Assembly (NCBI GenBank): GCA_964496575.1 | Contig: CAZCAC010000064.1 | Location: forward strand, 1-48,816 | Direction: 5' to 3' | Source of the DNA: CAZCAC01 sp964496575 | Lineage (GTDB): Bacteria > Planctomycetota > UBA1135 > GCA-002686595 | Length of the DNA: 48,816 bases | Shown here: positions 1 through 10,000 of the stretch, one piece after another | Layout: the number at the start of each line of letters is the position of its first letter | Numbering within the stretch: the stretch's first letter is position 1 | The notes under the pieces: model-generated | Databases searched by the model: none | What the model saw: only the letters and a program-made list of their open reading frames with translations | Told to the model about the DNA's origin: nothing | Made by a program: the position numbers and the translations under genes

Positions 1-45
1 GCCTTGGGCGAGGGAATCGGGTTTGCCGACTCCCTCGCCCAAGGC
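1..45. terminator. Long perfect inverted repeat (hairpin) at window edge
   Basis: Bases 1-15 are the exact reverse complement of bases 31-45, giving a 15-bp stem. A further 4-bp inner stem (17-20 with 26-29) closes a 5-nt loop. No T-tract follows on the + strand (GGCGCTTCTTG), so this is either a terminator of a gene left of the window or an extragenic palindrome. The stem could extend leftward beyond the window. Confidence 0.55.
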
Positions 46-383
46 GGCGCTTCTTGCCCTGGATCGGCACCGGGCCCTCCGCCGCAGCGGCCCTCCAGAT
101 CTCGAACTCCCCGTTGAGGGGCCCTTCCCGCGAATCTCCAGTGGCCCGGAGATTTACCTGCCAGCGACTGTGTCGGGGCGCCGGGGTACGTACTCTGGGG
201 TACTGCCAACCCTTTCTCCTGTAGTCGGGAAGATCCTCTTCCCTTATATGTCCCTGGGCGACGGCAGGCTCCTCCCGAACCCGGCATCGACCGATGATGG
301 CTGGGACCCGTCCGGATCGTCGCTCTCGCCGCTAACCCGAATCAGGGAGACACGCTCTCCCCTCACCGCAGGGCTCACCGCTC
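46..383 (+). promoter_or_regulatory. Gene-free leader upstream of the MoxR operon
   Basis: No gene with plausible coding features is visible here. The stretch holds a 7-bp hairpin (133-139 with 148-154), a direct repeat GGGGTAC at 183-189 and 197-203 (14-nt period) overlapping the palindrome GTACGTAC (186-193), and an AT-rich TATATG at 245-250 that could act as a -10 box. The hexamer 17 nt upstream (TAGTCG) is a poor -35 match. It is the only long gap before the operon, so the operon promoter is most likely here, but the exact site is a guess. Confidence 0.3.
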
Positions 384-1412
384 ATGATCGAAGCCAGTCT
401 GGAACGCCTCCGAGAAGTCCACGCCCGCATGAAGGAGGAGCTCCACCGCGTGATCGTCGGCCAGGACGACGTCCTCGACCAGCTCCTCATCGCCATCGTC
501 ACCCGCGGGCACTGCCTCCTCGTCGGGGTGCCGGGGCTGGCCAAGACGCTGATGATCTCGAGCCTCTCGCGGACGCTGGACCTCGGCTTCAACCGGATCC
601 AGTTCACGCCGGACATGATGCCCAGCGACATCACCGGCACCGAGCTGCTGGCCATCGACCCCGAGTCGGGCGCACGGAACTTCCGCTTCGAGCAGGGGCC
701 GCTCTTCGCCAACGTGATCCTCGCCGACGAGATCAACCGCACGCCGCCGAAGACGCAGGCGGCGCTGCTCGAGGCGATGGTCGAGCGGCAGGTCACCTCG
801 GCGGGCAAGCGCCACGAGTTGCCCAACCCCTTCTTCGTGCTGGCGACGCAGAACCCGATCGAGCAGGAGGGTACCTACCCCCTGCCCGAGGCGCAGCTCG
901 ACCGCTTCATGTTCGAGGTACGGGTCGGCTACCCCAGCCTCGACGAGGAGCGCGAGATCCTGAGACGCACCACCGGCGGTGAGGTCACCGCCCCGGAGAA
1001 GATCCTCGGCGCCGACGAGCTGCTCGGCATCCAGAAGGCGATTCGCGGCGTGCCGGTCGCCGACCACGTCTTCGACTACTGCCTCGCGCTGGCCCGCGGG
1101 ACCCGCGTGCACTCCGACGATCCCCTGCCCTTCATGAAGGAGTGGGTCACCTGGGGCGCCGGTCCGCGCGCCAGCCAGTTCCTGGTGCTCGGCGCCAAGG
1201 CCACCGCCGCGATCGCCGGCCGCAACCACGTCGCGATCGAGGACGTGAAGAGCGTCGCGCACCCGGTGCTGCGGCACCGGATCGTGACCAACTTCTCGGC
1301 CGCGGCCGAGGGGATCACCTCCGACGCCCTCGTCGACCGCATGCTCGACGAGGTCGATCCGGGACAAGGCGTCGGGGCGGGTCTGCCCGGCGTCTCCGCC
1401 GGCGGCAACTGA
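384..1412 (+). CDS. MoxR-family AAA+ ATPase
   Basis: This is a cytoplasmic AAA+ ATPase of the MoxR family, 342 aa, a normal length. Walker A is GVPGLAKT (residues 48-55) and Walker B is VILADE (111-116), followed by the family hallmark NRTPPKTQAALLEAM. A further match is the ATQNPIEQEGTYPLPEAQLDRF stretch, split here as ATQNPIEQEG and YPLPEAQLDRF. MoxR proteins work as chaperone-like partners of VWA-domain proteins, and here the next genes encode DUF58 and two VWA proteins, the classical arrangement. The ATG start is preceded by only a weak purine stretch. It is the first gene of the cluster and lies 13 nt before the DUF58 gene. The family call is secure; the client is unknown. Confidence 0.95.
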   Translation: MIEASLERLREVHARMKEELHRVIVGQDDVLDQLLIAIVTRGHCLLVGVPGLAKTLMISSLSRTLDLGFNRIQFTPDMMPSDITGTELLAIDPESGARNFRFEQGPLFANVILADEINRTPPKTQAALLEAMVERQVTSAGKRHELPNPFFVLATQNPIEQEGTYPLPEAQLDRFMFEVRVGYPSLDEEREILRRTTGGEVTAPEKILGADELLGIQKAIRGVPVADHVFDYCLALARGTRVHSDDPLPFMKEWVTWGAGPRASQFLVLGAKATAAIAGRNHVAIEDVKSVAHPVLRHRIVTNFSAAAEGITSDALVDRMLDEVDPGQGVGAGLPGVSAGGN

Positions 1413-1425
1413 GCCTCCCCTCCAC

Positions 1426-2334
1426 GTGAGCACTCGCATCGAATCCCTGGATCCGGCGGTCCTCGACCGCCTCTCCCACCTCTCGCTGGTGGCGCGTACC
1501 GTCGTCGAGGGGTTCATGGCCGGGCACCACCGCTCCCCCCACCGCGGAAGCTCGGTGGAGTTCCAGCAGCACCGCGAGTACGTCCCCGGCGACGAGCTCC
1601 GGCGCATCGACTGGAAGGTCTTCGCCAAGTCCGACCGGCTGGTGGTCAAGGAGTTCATCGAGGAGACCAACCTCGCGCTGCACCTCCTCGTCGACGCGAG
1701 CGAGTCGATGGCCTACCACTCCGGGAAGTGGAGCAAGTTCGACTACGCGCGCTGGTGCTCGGCGGCGATGGCGCACCTCACGCTCAGCCAGCGCGACACG
1801 GTGGGACTGGTGCTCTTCGACGAGACGGGACGCAGCAAGGTCCCGCCGGGGAGCGGCGCCCCTCAGCGGCAAGCGATCATCGGCATGCTGGAGGAATCGG
1901 AGGCCTCGGGCCCGACGCAGATCGGCTCGGTCCTCAACTGGGTCGCCACCCGCCTCTCGCGGCGCGGAATCGTCGCCGTCTTCTCCGATTTCTTCGACGA
2001 CCTCGACACGATCCTCGAAGGGCTCCGCCGCCTCTCCTTCGCCGGGCACGAGCCGATCCTCTTCCAGATCCTCGATCCGCAGGAGGTCGCGTTCGACTTC
2101 GAGAACCTGACCCGCTTCATCGGCCTGGAGAAGACCGGGATCCAGAAGATCGACCCGCGCGCGATCCGCGACGCGTACCTCGAGGAGATCGGCAGGCACA
2201 ACCAGACGCTGGCGCGACAGGCGCAGGCGCTCTCCATCGACTGCCTCTCCGTCACCACCACTCAGGGGGTGGACTCGGTCCTCTCGACCTACCTCGCCCA
2301 CCGCACGGTGCGCGCCCGCGGAGGGACACGCTAG
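1426..2334 (+). CDS. DUF58 domain protein (VWA-like)
   Basis: A 302-aa DUF58 protein without signal peptide or membrane segment. The DUF58 signature is clear: GSSVEFQQHREYVPGDELRRIDWKVFAKSDRL split around residues 40-72, here summarised as SVEFQQHREYVPGDE then IDWKVFAKSDRL. It is followed by a VWA-like MIDAS strand LLVDASESM near residues 87-95. The start is GTG at 1426, 13 nt after the MoxR stop; no closer ATG fits the domain start. DUF58 proteins regularly follow MoxR and are thought to be its cytoplasmic partner. The stop codon directly abuts the ATG of the next gene at 2335, suggesting translational coupling. Confidence 0.93.
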   Translation: MSTRIESLDPAVLDRLSHLSLVARTVVEGFMAGHHRSPHRGSSVEFQQHREYVPGDELRRIDWKVFAKSDRLVVKEFIEETNLALHLLVDASESMAYHSGKWSKFDYARWCSAAMAHLTLSQRDTVGLVLFDETGRSKVPPGSGAPQRQAIIGMLEESEASGPTQIGSVLNWVATRLSRRGIVAVFSDFFDDLDTILEGLRRLSFAGHEPILFQILDPQEVAFDFENLTRFIGLEKTGIQKIDPRAIRDAYLEEIGRHNQTLARQAQALSIDCLSVTTTQGVDSVLSTYLAHRTVRARGGTR

Positions 2335-4575
2335 ATGCTCGCGCTCATCGAGGGGTTCGTCCACCCGGCGCTGGTCGCCGGCGTCTCGCTGGCGTCGGTC
2401 CCGCTGATCATCCACCTGCTCAACCGCCAGCGCCACCGGCCGGTGTCGTGGGCGGCGATGAGCTTCGTCCTGGCCGCCTACCGCAAGACGCGGCGGCGGG
2501 TGCAGCTGGAGAACCTGCTGCTGCTGCTCCTGCGCATGGCCGCGATCGCCGCGCTGGCGCTCGCCGTGGCGAGGCCGTTCACCAGCACCGACAGCTCGCT
2601 CGGCGGCCTGACCGAGAGCCGGCGCGACGTCGCGATCGTGCTCGACGCCTCCGCCTCGACCGGCTTCCGCGAGGAGATCGACACCGTCTTCGAGCGAATC
2701 ACCACGCGTGCGCGTGAGATCCTCGCCGAGCTCGACGGCGACCGCGGGGACCGCGCCCACCTGGTGCTCGCGGGCGCCTGGCCGCGCCTCACCGCCTGGG
2801 GCGACGTGAAGAACAGCCTCACCGTGCTGGAGACGATCCAGGACCCCACCGACGAGGAGCTCGACCTCGCCGCCGCGCTCGGCGAGGTGCTCGAGTTCGC
2901 CCGCGAGGAAGCGGCCAGCACCGAGGAGAGCCGCGTCGAGGTTCGCGTGCTCACCGACCTGCAGCGCGGCTCCTTCTACAGCCGGAGAGCGCAGCCCGAG
3001 GACGGCGAGGAGGCGGGCGACCTCGCGGACGTGCTCGACGAGCTGGCCCTCCTGGGGCTGAAGGTGGTGGTCGAGGATCTCGGGCCGGTCGCGCCCGTGC
3101 CCCCCAACCTCTCGCTCGCCTCGCTCGAGACCGAGAGCCCGATCCTCGGACCGAGCTCTCCCGTCGACCTGCGCGTCACCGTGGCCAACCACGGCCCCGA
3201 CCCGAAGGCGGCGGTGCGCGTCGCGCTGGAGGTGGACGGCGAGCGCCGCCCCTCGCAGGTGGTCGACGTGCCTCCGCGGGGACGGGCCGAGGTCGTCTTC
3301 CCCCTCTCCTTCGAGACCAGCGGTCCGCACGTGGCGCGCGCCCTGCTCGAGGGGGACCGCCTCGCCGCCGACGACGAGCGGGTCCTGGTGCTGGACGTGC
3401 CGGATCCGCTGCGGGTCCTCGTGGTCAACGGGGCACCGGCCGCCGAGGTCGAGCGCGACGCGGCGGGGCGCCTCCTCATGGTGCTGGAGCCGACCGGCGA
3501 GGGACGCTTCTCCGCCGCGGGCTCTCCCTTCCTGCCCGACGAGGCGAAGCCGCGGGAGATCGAGAGTGGCGACGTGGACATCGCCGAGTACGACCTGATC
3601 TGGCTCGTCGACGTCGACAGCCTGAGCATCGACCTGGTGGAGCGGCTCGAGGAGCACGTCGGCCGCGGAGCCTCGCTGGTGATCAGCCTCGGCGGACGCG
3701 TGCTCGCCGACACCTTCAACGACCGCTTCTACCGCCCCGACGGCAGCGGGCTCTCCCCGGCGGAGCTCCTCCGGCCGGTCGCCGTGGCTTCGCGCCGCGA
3801 CAACTACCACCGGGTGAGCGCCTTCGACGCGACGCACCCGGCACTCACCCTGTTCGCCGAGGAACGCTGGAAGGCGCTGCTCACCGAGGCGCCCTTCTAC
3901 CAGTTCTACGCCGCGCGCCCGCTCGAGGGCTCGCGCGTCCTGGCGAGCTTCGACGACCCCGCCGGCAGTCCGTTCCTGGTGGAGCGGGAGTACGACCGCG
4001 GGCGCGTCATCCTCTGGACCAGCACGATCGACGAGTCGTGGACGGCGCTGCCCACCTGGGGTCCGGCGCTGGTCCCCCTGGTCTTCGACCTCGTGCGCTA
4101 CGCGGGCAGCGGGCGCGAGCGCCCCACCACCTTCGCCCCCGGCGGCACCTTCGCCGCCGAGGTCTCCTCCTTCCCGCGGCGCGTCGAGCTCACCGTGCCC
4201 GGCGGGAGCCGGCGCGTGCTCGACGAGGAGCCGCTCGAGGTCGGGCCCGACCTGTGGCGCCTCCCGGCGATCGGCGGTCACCAGACCGCGCGCGCGGGGC
4301 TCTACCGACTGGACGCGGACGGCGTGGACCCGATCGCGTTCTCCGTGCAGATCGAGCCGTCGGAGAGCGACCTCTCCAAGATGAGTCCGACCGAGGTGTC
4401 CGGCCTGCACCCGGCACTCGAGCTCCGGATCCCCGACGAGGGTGCCGGCGACGAGGAGGATGACCTCCCCCGCCGCGGCCGCCTCTGGCGCCTCCTGGCC
4501 CTGATCGCCCTCGCCGCGCTCGTCGGAGAGTCCCTGTGGGCGGCCTGGATCGGCCGGCGAAGGAGGATCCGATGA
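2335..4575 (+). CDS. BatA-like membrane protein with VWA domain
   Basis: A 746-aa protein with the BatA/aerotolerance N-terminal double-membrane domain. It has a hydrophobic helix at about residues 12-28, a basic loop (NRQRHRP, RKTRRR) and a second helix at about 62-78. A VWA-type strand VAIVLDASAST follows near residue 98-108. A long extracytoplasmic part contains a glutamine-amidotransferase-like fold segment (VLVVNGAPAAEVERDA near 362). A C-terminal helix (about 722-740) ends in GRRRRIR. The basic loops place the VWA part in the periplasm (positive-inside rule). It starts immediately after the DUF58 stop. Its TGA overlaps the ATG of the next gene (ATGA at 4572-4575). Confidence 0.88.
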   Translation: MLALIEGFVHPALVAGVSLASVPLIIHLLNRQRHRPVSWAAMSFVLAAYRKTRRRVQLENLLLLLLRMAAIAALALAVARPFTSTDSSLGGLTESRRDVAIVLDASASTGFREEIDTVFERITTRAREILAELDGDRGDRAHLVLAGAWPRLTAWGDVKNSLTVLETIQDPTDEELDLAAALGEVLEFAREEAASTEESRVEVRVLTDLQRGSFYSRRAQPEDGEEAGDLADVLDELALLGLKVVVEDLGPVAPVPPNLSLASLETESPILGPSSPVDLRVTVANHGPDPKAAVRVALEVDGERRPSQVVDVPPRGRAEVVFPLSFETSGPHVARALLEGDRLAADDERVLVLDVPDPLRVLVVNGAPAAEVERDAAGRLLMVLEPTGEGRFSAAGSPFLPDEAKPREIESGDVDIAEYDLIWLVDVDSLSIDLVERLEEHVGRGASLVISLGGRVLADTFNDRFYRPDGSGLSPAELLRPVAVASRRDNYHRVSAFDATHPALTLFAEERWKALLTEAPFYQFYAARPLEGSRVLASFDDPAGSPFLVEREYDRGRVILWTSTIDESWTALPTWGPALVPLVFDLVRYAGSGRERPTTFAPGGTFAAEVSSFPRRVELTVPGGSRRVLDEEPLEVGPDLWRLPAIGGHQTARAGLYRLDADGVDPIAFSVQIEPSESDLSKMSPTEVSGLHPALELRIPDEGAGDEEDDLPRRGRLWRLLALIALAALVGESLWAAWIGRRRRIR

Positions 4576-7001
4576 TCAACGGCTTCCCCTCCTTCCTCGC
4601 GCTCCTCCAGCAGCCGGCGGAGCCGGCCGCCGCGGCACCCGTCGAGGGGGTCGAGGCGGGGCTGCGCGAGAGCTGGCGCCTGCTCGATCTCCCCGAGATG
4701 TGGATCGTGGTGCTGGTCCTCGTGCCGCTCCTGCTCCTCCTCTCCTGGGTCAGCTACGCCCGCGAGAACCTCGGCACCGGCGCGCGCGTGGTCCTGATGA
4801 GCTTCCGCTTCCTGGCCCTCGCGCTGCTGCTCGTGGTGCTCTTCCGGCCGGTGATCGTCGAGCGCCGCGACGAGATCAAGCCCGCCGAGGTGCTGGTGCT
4901 CGTCGACGACTCCGCCTCGATGCAGCGCCAGGACTCCTACCTCGGCGACGCGGAGACGCGGCAGAGGCTCGGCCGCCTCACTCCCGGCGAGACGGGCGAG
5001 GCGTCGCGCAGCGACCTCGCCGCCGCAGCGCTGAACGAGCTGCTCCTCCCTCGACTCGAAGCAGGCGAGTACACCCCGCGCCTCTTCCGGTTCGCCGAGG
5101 ACCTGGCCGCGCTGGGCGACGTCGCCTCGCTCACCGCCCGGGGACGAGGCACGCACCTCGGCGACGCGCTCGGCATGGCGCTCGCCGCCAATCGCGGGCG
5201 GCACCTGACCGACATCGTCATCCTCTCCGACGGCCGCTCCAACGGCGGCCCGCCGCCCCTCGACGCCGCGCGCGCGGCGGGTGCCGCCGGCGTACCGGTG
5301 CACACCGTCGTGGTCGGCGACACCAGGCCCGAGCGCAACGTCTTCGTCGAGCTGGTCGACGCCCCCACCGAGGTGCTGGAGGGCGACGAGATCGCGATCA
5401 CCGTGCGCGTCGCCGGTCGCGGCACTGAAGGCACCGACGCCGTCGGCGTCGCCTTCGAGGAGCTCCTCCCCCGGGGACAGGGCGCGCGGCTGATCGACGA
5501 TGAGCTCGCCACTCCCGACGAGGGCGGCGAGCGCGTCGTCTTCCTCGCTCCCGCGGAGACGCAGGAGGCGGGACGCCACACGCGTCGCTTCCGCGTCACG
5601 GTCGACCCGGTACCCGAGGAGACGCTGCTCGACGACAACCGCATCGAGCTCTCGGTGCGCGTCCTGCCCGAGCGGATCCGCGTGCTCTACATCGACGGCT
5701 ACCCGCGCTGGGAGTACCGCTTCCTCAAGGAGCTCCTGAAGCGCTCCGACCAGAACATCTCGCTGCAGGTGTTCCTGCTCTCCGCGACGCCCGACTTCAT
5801 CCAGGAGCGCTCGCCGGGCATGGAGCCCCTGACGCGCATCCCGGTGGAGCGGAAGGAGCTGCTGGAGAACTACGACGTGGTCATCCTAGGCGACGTCAAC
5901 CCCGACGCGATCTCCCCCGACCCCGCGCGCTGCGAGGAGTTCCAGGCCTCCCTGGTCGAGTTCGTGCAGCGCGGCGGCGGCCTGCTCTTCCAGGCGGGCG
6001 AGTACGACAACCCGCGCCGCTTCCTCGACACGCCGCTGGCCGAGGTGATGCCGGTGGTGCTCGACTCCACCAGCGGCCTCCCCTATCAAGGCGATACGAC
6101 CTTCGAGTTCCGGCCGACGCTGGAGAACCCCGCGGCGCCGCACCAGGTGGTGCGCCTGCACCCCGACGACGGCGTCAACCGCACGCTGTGGGAGGAGGAG
6201 CAGGGGCTGCGCGGCCACTACTGGTACTCGGTGGTGAATCGCGCCAAGCCGGGCAGCCAGGTCCTCCTCCGCCACCCGACCGAGTCGGGACCGTACGGGC
6301 GCTACCCGCTGCTGGCGGTCGGCTACTACCCCGCGGGCCGGACGATGTTCCTGGGAATCGACTCGACCTGGATGTGGCGCTACCGCTTCGGCGATCGCTA
6401 CCACGGCCGCTTCTGGCGCAACGCCATTCGCTGGCTCGCGCTCGGTCGGCTGAAGAGCGGCAACCGCCGCTACCGACTGGACAGTCTGCGCAGCAGCTAC
6501 AGCCTCGACGAGCGCGTCACCCTGGAGGCGCGCGTGCTCGACGAGGACTTCCGGCCGAGCGAGCGCGCGGTGCAGCCGGTCCAGCTCGAGCAACCCGACG
6601 GCGAGGTGGAGGAGCTGACCCTGCTCCTCGTCCCGGGACGGGAGGGGATCTACCGCTCCTCCTTCGAGGTCGATCGGCCCGGCGTGTACCAGGCGTGGAT
6701 CGAGGCGGAGGGCGAGCGGATCGCCGCAACCGACTTCGAGCTGCTCCTCCCCTCGCGCGAGAACACCGATCCCTCACCCGACCCCGACCTCATGCGATCG
6801 ATCGCCTCCCTCTCCGGGGGGCGCGCGGTCTCGCTCGCCTCGATCGACGAGCTGGCGGCGGAGTTCCCCGGCGACGAGGAGCGGCGCGAGCCGATCTCCT
6901 CGGAGCTGCGCGACGCCTGGGACAACTGGATCACCCTGTTGCTGGCGCTCGGCATCCTCTCGGTGGAGTGGATCCTGCGCAAGCGCTTCGAGCTCGTCTG
7001 A
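4572..7001 (+). CDS. Membrane VWA protein with GATase1-like domain
   Basis: An 809-aa membrane protein. Two N-terminal helices (about 42-59 and 75-92) are followed by the VWA MIDAS motif VDDSASM (111-117). A glutamine-amidotransferase-like region is recognisable by VLYIDGYPRWEYRFLKELL and VVILGDVNPDAIS. A final helix ends in RKRFELV. The start is ATG 4572, with AGGAGG at 4561-4566, 5 nt upstream, overlapping the previous stop; an in-frame GTG at 4536 lies inside the previous gene and has no such site. This type commonly sits behind MoxR/DUF58/BatA in Planctomycetota. The VWA pair probably forms the membrane receptor part of the complex, which is inference. Confidence 0.87.
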   Translation: MINGFPSFLALLQQPAEPAAAAPVEGVEAGLRESWRLLDLPEMWIVVLVLVPLLLLLSWVSYARENLGTGARVVLMSFRFLALALLLVVLFRPVIVERRDEIKPAEVLVLVDDSASMQRQDSYLGDAETRQRLGRLTPGETGEASRSDLAAAALNELLLPRLEAGEYTPRLFRFAEDLAALGDVASLTARGRGTHLGDALGMALAANRGRHLTDIVILSDGRSNGGPPPLDAARAAGAAGVPVHTVVVGDTRPERNVFVELVDAPTEVLEGDEIAITVRVAGRGTEGTDAVGVAFEELLPRGQGARLIDDELATPDEGGERVVFLAPAETQEAGRHTRRFRVTVDPVPEETLLDDNRIELSVRVLPERIRVLYIDGYPRWEYRFLKELLKRSDQNISLQVFLLSATPDFIQERSPGMEPLTRIPVERKELLENYDVVILGDVNPDAISPDPARCEEFQASLVEFVQRGGGLLFQAGEYDNPRRFLDTPLAEVMPVVLDSTSGLPYQGDTTFEFRPTLENPAAPHQVVRLHPDDGVNRTLWEEEQGLRGHYWYSVVNRAKPGSQVLLRHPTESGPYGRYPLLAVGYYPAGRTMFLGIDSTWMWRYRFGDRYHGRFWRNAIRWLALGRLKSGNRRYRLDSLRSSYSLDERVTLEARVLDEDFRPSERAVQPVQLEQPDGEVEELTLLLVPGREGIYRSSFEVDRPGVYQAWIEAEGERIAATDFELLLPSRENTDPSPDPDLMRSIASLSGGRAVSLASIDELAAEFPGDEERREPISSELRDAWDNWITLLLALGILSVEWILRKRFELV

Positions 7002-7018
7002 CCCCCGACTCCGACCCC

Positions 7019-10000
7019 ATGACCGACCCGGCCCTTCGACGACACGGACGGCGCGCCCTCGCGCCGGCGAGGTTCCTCGCCGGCGCGCTGGCCCTCGTCG
7101 CCGGTCTGGCGGGCGTCGCGGTCGGTCAGGAGGATGGGGACGAGATCCGCGGCTTCTCGATTCCCAACACGCCCAACGCGAGGGCGCTGGTGTACAGCGC
7201 GAGTGACCACCTCGGCGCGGAGCGCTGGAACGAGGCGCTGGTCGATCTGCAGAAGCTGATCGAGCAGCACGGCAGTGGGCTGGTCCTCGACGAGGAGGCC
7301 GACCCCGACAAGATGCCGGTCCACCGCAGCGCGGCGGGGTGGGCCACGGAGCGACTGAAGGCGCTGCCCGCGGAGGTGGCGCAGCTGTACCGGCGCCGCT
7401 ACGAGGCGCGCGCGCGGGCGACGCTGGAGCTCGCACGCGGGCGCAGCGATCGGCAGGCGGTGATCGCGGTGGCCGAGCGCTGGCCGATCAGCGAGACCGC
7501 CACGCTCGCCTGGTGGACGGTCGGCGACCTGGAGTTCGAGCGCGGCAACCTCCACCTGGCGCGCTGGGCCTGGAGCCGCGCGCTGTGGCGGCGGGCGGAG
7601 GAAGCGGGGATCGTCGAGGGGCTCTTCTTCGATGGCGATCGCCGCGACGACTGGCAGGCGGTGGTCAGGGCGCTCGCGTCCGACGGATCGCCGCTGGGCG
7701 AGGGCGAGGCGAAGCGCGTCGAGTACGCCCTCGCCGCTCTCACCGAGGGGAGCTCGACGGCCCAGGCGTTGCCGGCGGCGGAGTCCTCCGGTGGCAGCCT
7801 GCGCCTCCCGGGCGAAGGGGAGGGCGCGTACGGCGCTCCGGGTCCGCAGGCCAGCACCTGGCCCAGCTCCTTCCACCTCCCCTCTCCCCGGGCGCTCGAG
7901 GACGTCGACTACGAGAACCTCTTCCCGATCCGCGTCGGGGACCTGGTGCTCCTCTCCGACTCGTTGCAGCTCTTCGCGGTCGGCGCCTACTCCGGGCTCT
8001 TGCGCTGGAAGAGCGAGATGCCCGAGGGGTGGGCGCGTCTCAAACAGGACGAGCAGGAGCAGTTCTTCGCGGGGGTCTCCCCCGAGGACACGATGATCGC
8101 CCCGGCCGCGTCGCGGGAGATCTGCGTGGCCGCCCTGCAGGTCCCGGTCACCGACATCACCAACGAGAGCTATCGCAACATCGCGATCACCACGATCATC
8201 CCCGACCGCCGCCTCTACGCCTACGACGTCGAGACGGGGACCGAGCTCTGGAACCACCACCCGCCACCGCTGTGGGACGGCGAGACCGGATCCTTCACCG
8301 ACCGGATGAGCGTCGCCGGGCCGCCGGTCGTCTCCGGCTCGCGGGTCCTGGTGCCGATGCACCGGATGTACGGGCGGATCGAGTTCTACGTCGCTTGTTT
8401 CGACCTGGAGAGCGGCGAGCTCCTCTGGGCGACGCAGCTGGTCAGCGGCCAGCGCGAGCTGAACATGTTCGCGCGCGCGGAGAAGGAGTTCAGCGCCCCG
8501 CCACTGCGTGTCCAGGGGGACGCGGTGATCGCCCTCACCCAGCTCGGCGCGATCGCCTCCCTCGACCTGTTCTCGGGGCGGATCCTCTGGGAGACGATCT
8601 ACGAGCAGATCCCCATGCCCGGCCACTCCCACCCGGCACGCAGGGAGATGAGGAACTTCTGGCGCAACGCCCCGCCGGTGGTGGCGGACGGCGTGGTGGT
8701 GGCGACTCCCTTCGACAGCCCGGACCTGATCGGACTCGACCTCCAGACGGGGGAGGAGCGCTGGCCGCCCCTGAAGCACGCGGAGATCGTGGAGCTGGCG
8801 AAGGGCAGCCGCCGGGAGTCCCCGAGCATCGACGTCCTGATCGGCGCCGACGCGCGCGCCGTCTTCCTGGGTGGCTGGCCGGTAGTGGCGCTGCGCGCAG
8901 CGGGCGGCCTCTTCCGCGAGAGACCGCGCCGGCTCGCCTGGCGCTTCCCCTCCGATCGCCTGAGCGGACACACCCCTCGCTACGGCCGGGCGGTGCTCCT
9001 CTCCGATCGCGTGATCATCCCGCTGGGAACGGAGCGGATCGAGGTCGACCGGTACGGCGGGAGCCTCCTGGAGAAGCGCGTACCCTGGAGGACCGGGCGG
9101 AGTGGCAACCTGCTCGTCGAAGGGGGGACGATGTACACGCTGACGCCCCGCCACCTCGACGGATACTTCGAGTGGGACGTCCTGCTCGGCCGGGCGCGGC
9201 AGAACCAGGAGGCTGATCCGGAGGCGCTCGCGCCCACCCTCTACCTGGCCAGCCTGCTCGCCCAGCGCGGACGCACCGAGAGCGAGGAGGGGCGGGGCGA
9301 CGTGGCTCGCGACTGGCTGGACGAGGCGCTCGAGCTGCTCGAGCCCTTCGCGGCGCGCGAGCCAATCGACCCCGAGGTGCGCGTCGAGCTGCACCGCACC
9401 CTGCGCAGTCGGGCGCGGGTCTCCAGTGACCTGGCCGATACCCGGAGCGCCGTGCGAGCGCTGCGGCGGGCGCGGACCTACGCCCCCGATCCCGGCTCCA
9501 TGATGGCCACGCTCTTCGAGGAGTACGAGCTGGTCCGGGGAGGGTACGAGCTCGACGACCAGCGCTCGGTGCTCGCGGAGATGGAGACGAGCTGCGGGAC
9601 GCGCACCTTCCTCGCGAGGATCGTGAGCGACACGGAGAGCCCCCGCGGCTGGCGACTGGCCCCGACGATCATCCAGCAGGAGCAGGACCCGTACGACCCG
9701 GAGATCGAGGCGCTGCCGGTCTCCCTCTGGATCGCCCTGGAGCGAGCCGACCTCGCCGCGTACCAGGACGACGTCGAGGTGGAGCTGTTCCACCTGCACC
9801 GGCTGATCGAGTCGTGGCCGGATACCGTCTTCCGCGAGGAGCGGCTGGCCGACCTCGCCGGAGCACGCCTGCGCGAGCTGATCGAGGTCAACGGCCGGGA
9901 GATCTACGAGCCCTTCGAGGCGCGCGCGCGCACGCTGCTCGAGGAAGCGCGCGAGAGCCGGGACTGGCTGCTCCTGCTCGCGGTCAGCGAGCTCTACCCG

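Noticed and set aside
1315..4410. Long open frame (over 1000 codons) on the minus strand opposite the DUF58 and BatA-like genes
   Set aside because: High GC leaves the antisense strand open; the translation is His/Arg/Glu/Gly-rich without domains, while the + strand carries recognisable families.
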